NCBI GenBank assembly: GCA_012513195.1
Contig: JAAZCR010000157.1
Span: 1 to 8,156 of the forward strand
DNA: 8,156 bases
Direction of reading: 5' to 3'
Source: Bacilli bacterium
GTDB taxonomy: Bacteria > Bacillota_I > Bacilli_A > Haloplasmatales > Haloplasmataceae
Position numbers and translations under genes: made by a program
Notes under the pieces: generated by a model
What the model was told of the DNA's origin: nothing
Seen by the model: only the letters and a program-made list of their open reading frames with translations
Databases searched by the model: none
Shown here: in pieces, positions 8,029 through 8,156 of the stretch
Layout of the letters: every line of letters starts with the position of its first letter
Position numbering within the stretch: position 1 is the stretch's first letter

Positions 8029-8156
8029 ATGCGCGTACTAAAGGCAATTTTATTATTTATAATGATAATAATTGGAGTCTTGGTATTTTTAGAACTCATA
8101 CCAATCGCACCCGAATACCCAAAGGAAAATTTATGGATTGTTGAGAAGGGTAGTAG
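8029..8156 (+). CDS. Membrane-anchored or exported protein, 3' end missing
   Basis: Only the first 42 residues are present. The start M-R-V-L-K is followed by a strongly hydrophobic stretch (about 6-25), then IPIAPEYPKENLWIVEKGS, with no cysteine lipobox and no clear signal-peptidase site, so an uncleaved N-terminal anchor with an external domain is most likely. The ATG at 8029 is supported by GGGGGA (8017-8022) six bases upstream and by the extended -10 promoter before it. The 'NLWIVEKG' stretch recalls the segment just before the catalytic AHRGG motif in anchored glycerophosphodiester phosphodiesterases, but that motif would lie beyond the window, so this is only a guess. Confidence 0.7.
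   Translation, partial: MRVLKAILLFIMIIIGVLVFLELIPIAPEYPKENLWIVEKGS

Noticed and set aside
7781..8099. Two minus-strand frames of 88 and 61 residues across the M42 end and the start of the last gene
   Set aside because: They run antisense through the M42 coding end, a perfect terminator and a promoter, have no ribosome site, and their composition follows the AT-rich DNA.
1..8156. Alternative genetic code with TGA as tryptophan
   Set aside because: Tryptophans in all long frames are TGG, the long frames close on TAA with no in-frame TGA, and the proteins are full length under the standard code.

Overview
The window is AT-rich DNA read entirely on the + strand. Shine-Dalgarno sites are strong, intergenic gaps are short, and promoters look sigma-A-like. 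Tryptophan is encoded by TGG, the four complete stops are all TAA, and long frames contain no in-frame TGA, so the standard genetic code is in use. Together with a close match to the Bacillus YsdC-type M42 peptidase, this suggests a low-GC Bacillota lineage, perhaps Bacilli relatives near the base of the Mollicutes that still read TGA as stop. No finer placement is possible from the sequence alone.

Layout: (1) 1-1739 is the 3' part of a Rad3/XPD/DinG-type superfamily 2 DNA helicase with an iron-sulphur-cluster-like cysteine set; its start lies before the window. (2) After a 100-bp gap with a good extended -10 promoter comes a 1399-residue DUF445 protein (1840-6039). It appears to be two full DUF445 units in tandem, joined by a central membrane hairpin. 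(3) Overlapping its last 17 bases is a 237-residue six-helix membrane protein (6023-6736) with a charged tail, ended by a strong hairpin terminator. (4) A separately promoted M42 metallopeptidase (6851-7930) carries a complete metal-ligand set and ends in a perfect UUCG-loop terminator. (5) The right arm of that terminator overlaps the likely promoter of a last gene (8029 onward), which is cut by the window end and shows only a membrane anchor and a short exported-looking stretch.

The main unit of interest is the two-gene operon of the doubled DUF445 protein and the six-helix membrane protein. Translational coupling and the shared terminator suggest they work together at the membrane, but neither has a function that can be read from sequence. 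The helicase, the peptidase and the last gene look like ordinary neighbours. I see no tRNA, rRNA, CRISPR array, insertion sequence, phage gene or attachment site. All intergenic gaps are under 120 bases and are covered by the listed promoters, ribosome sites and terminators.
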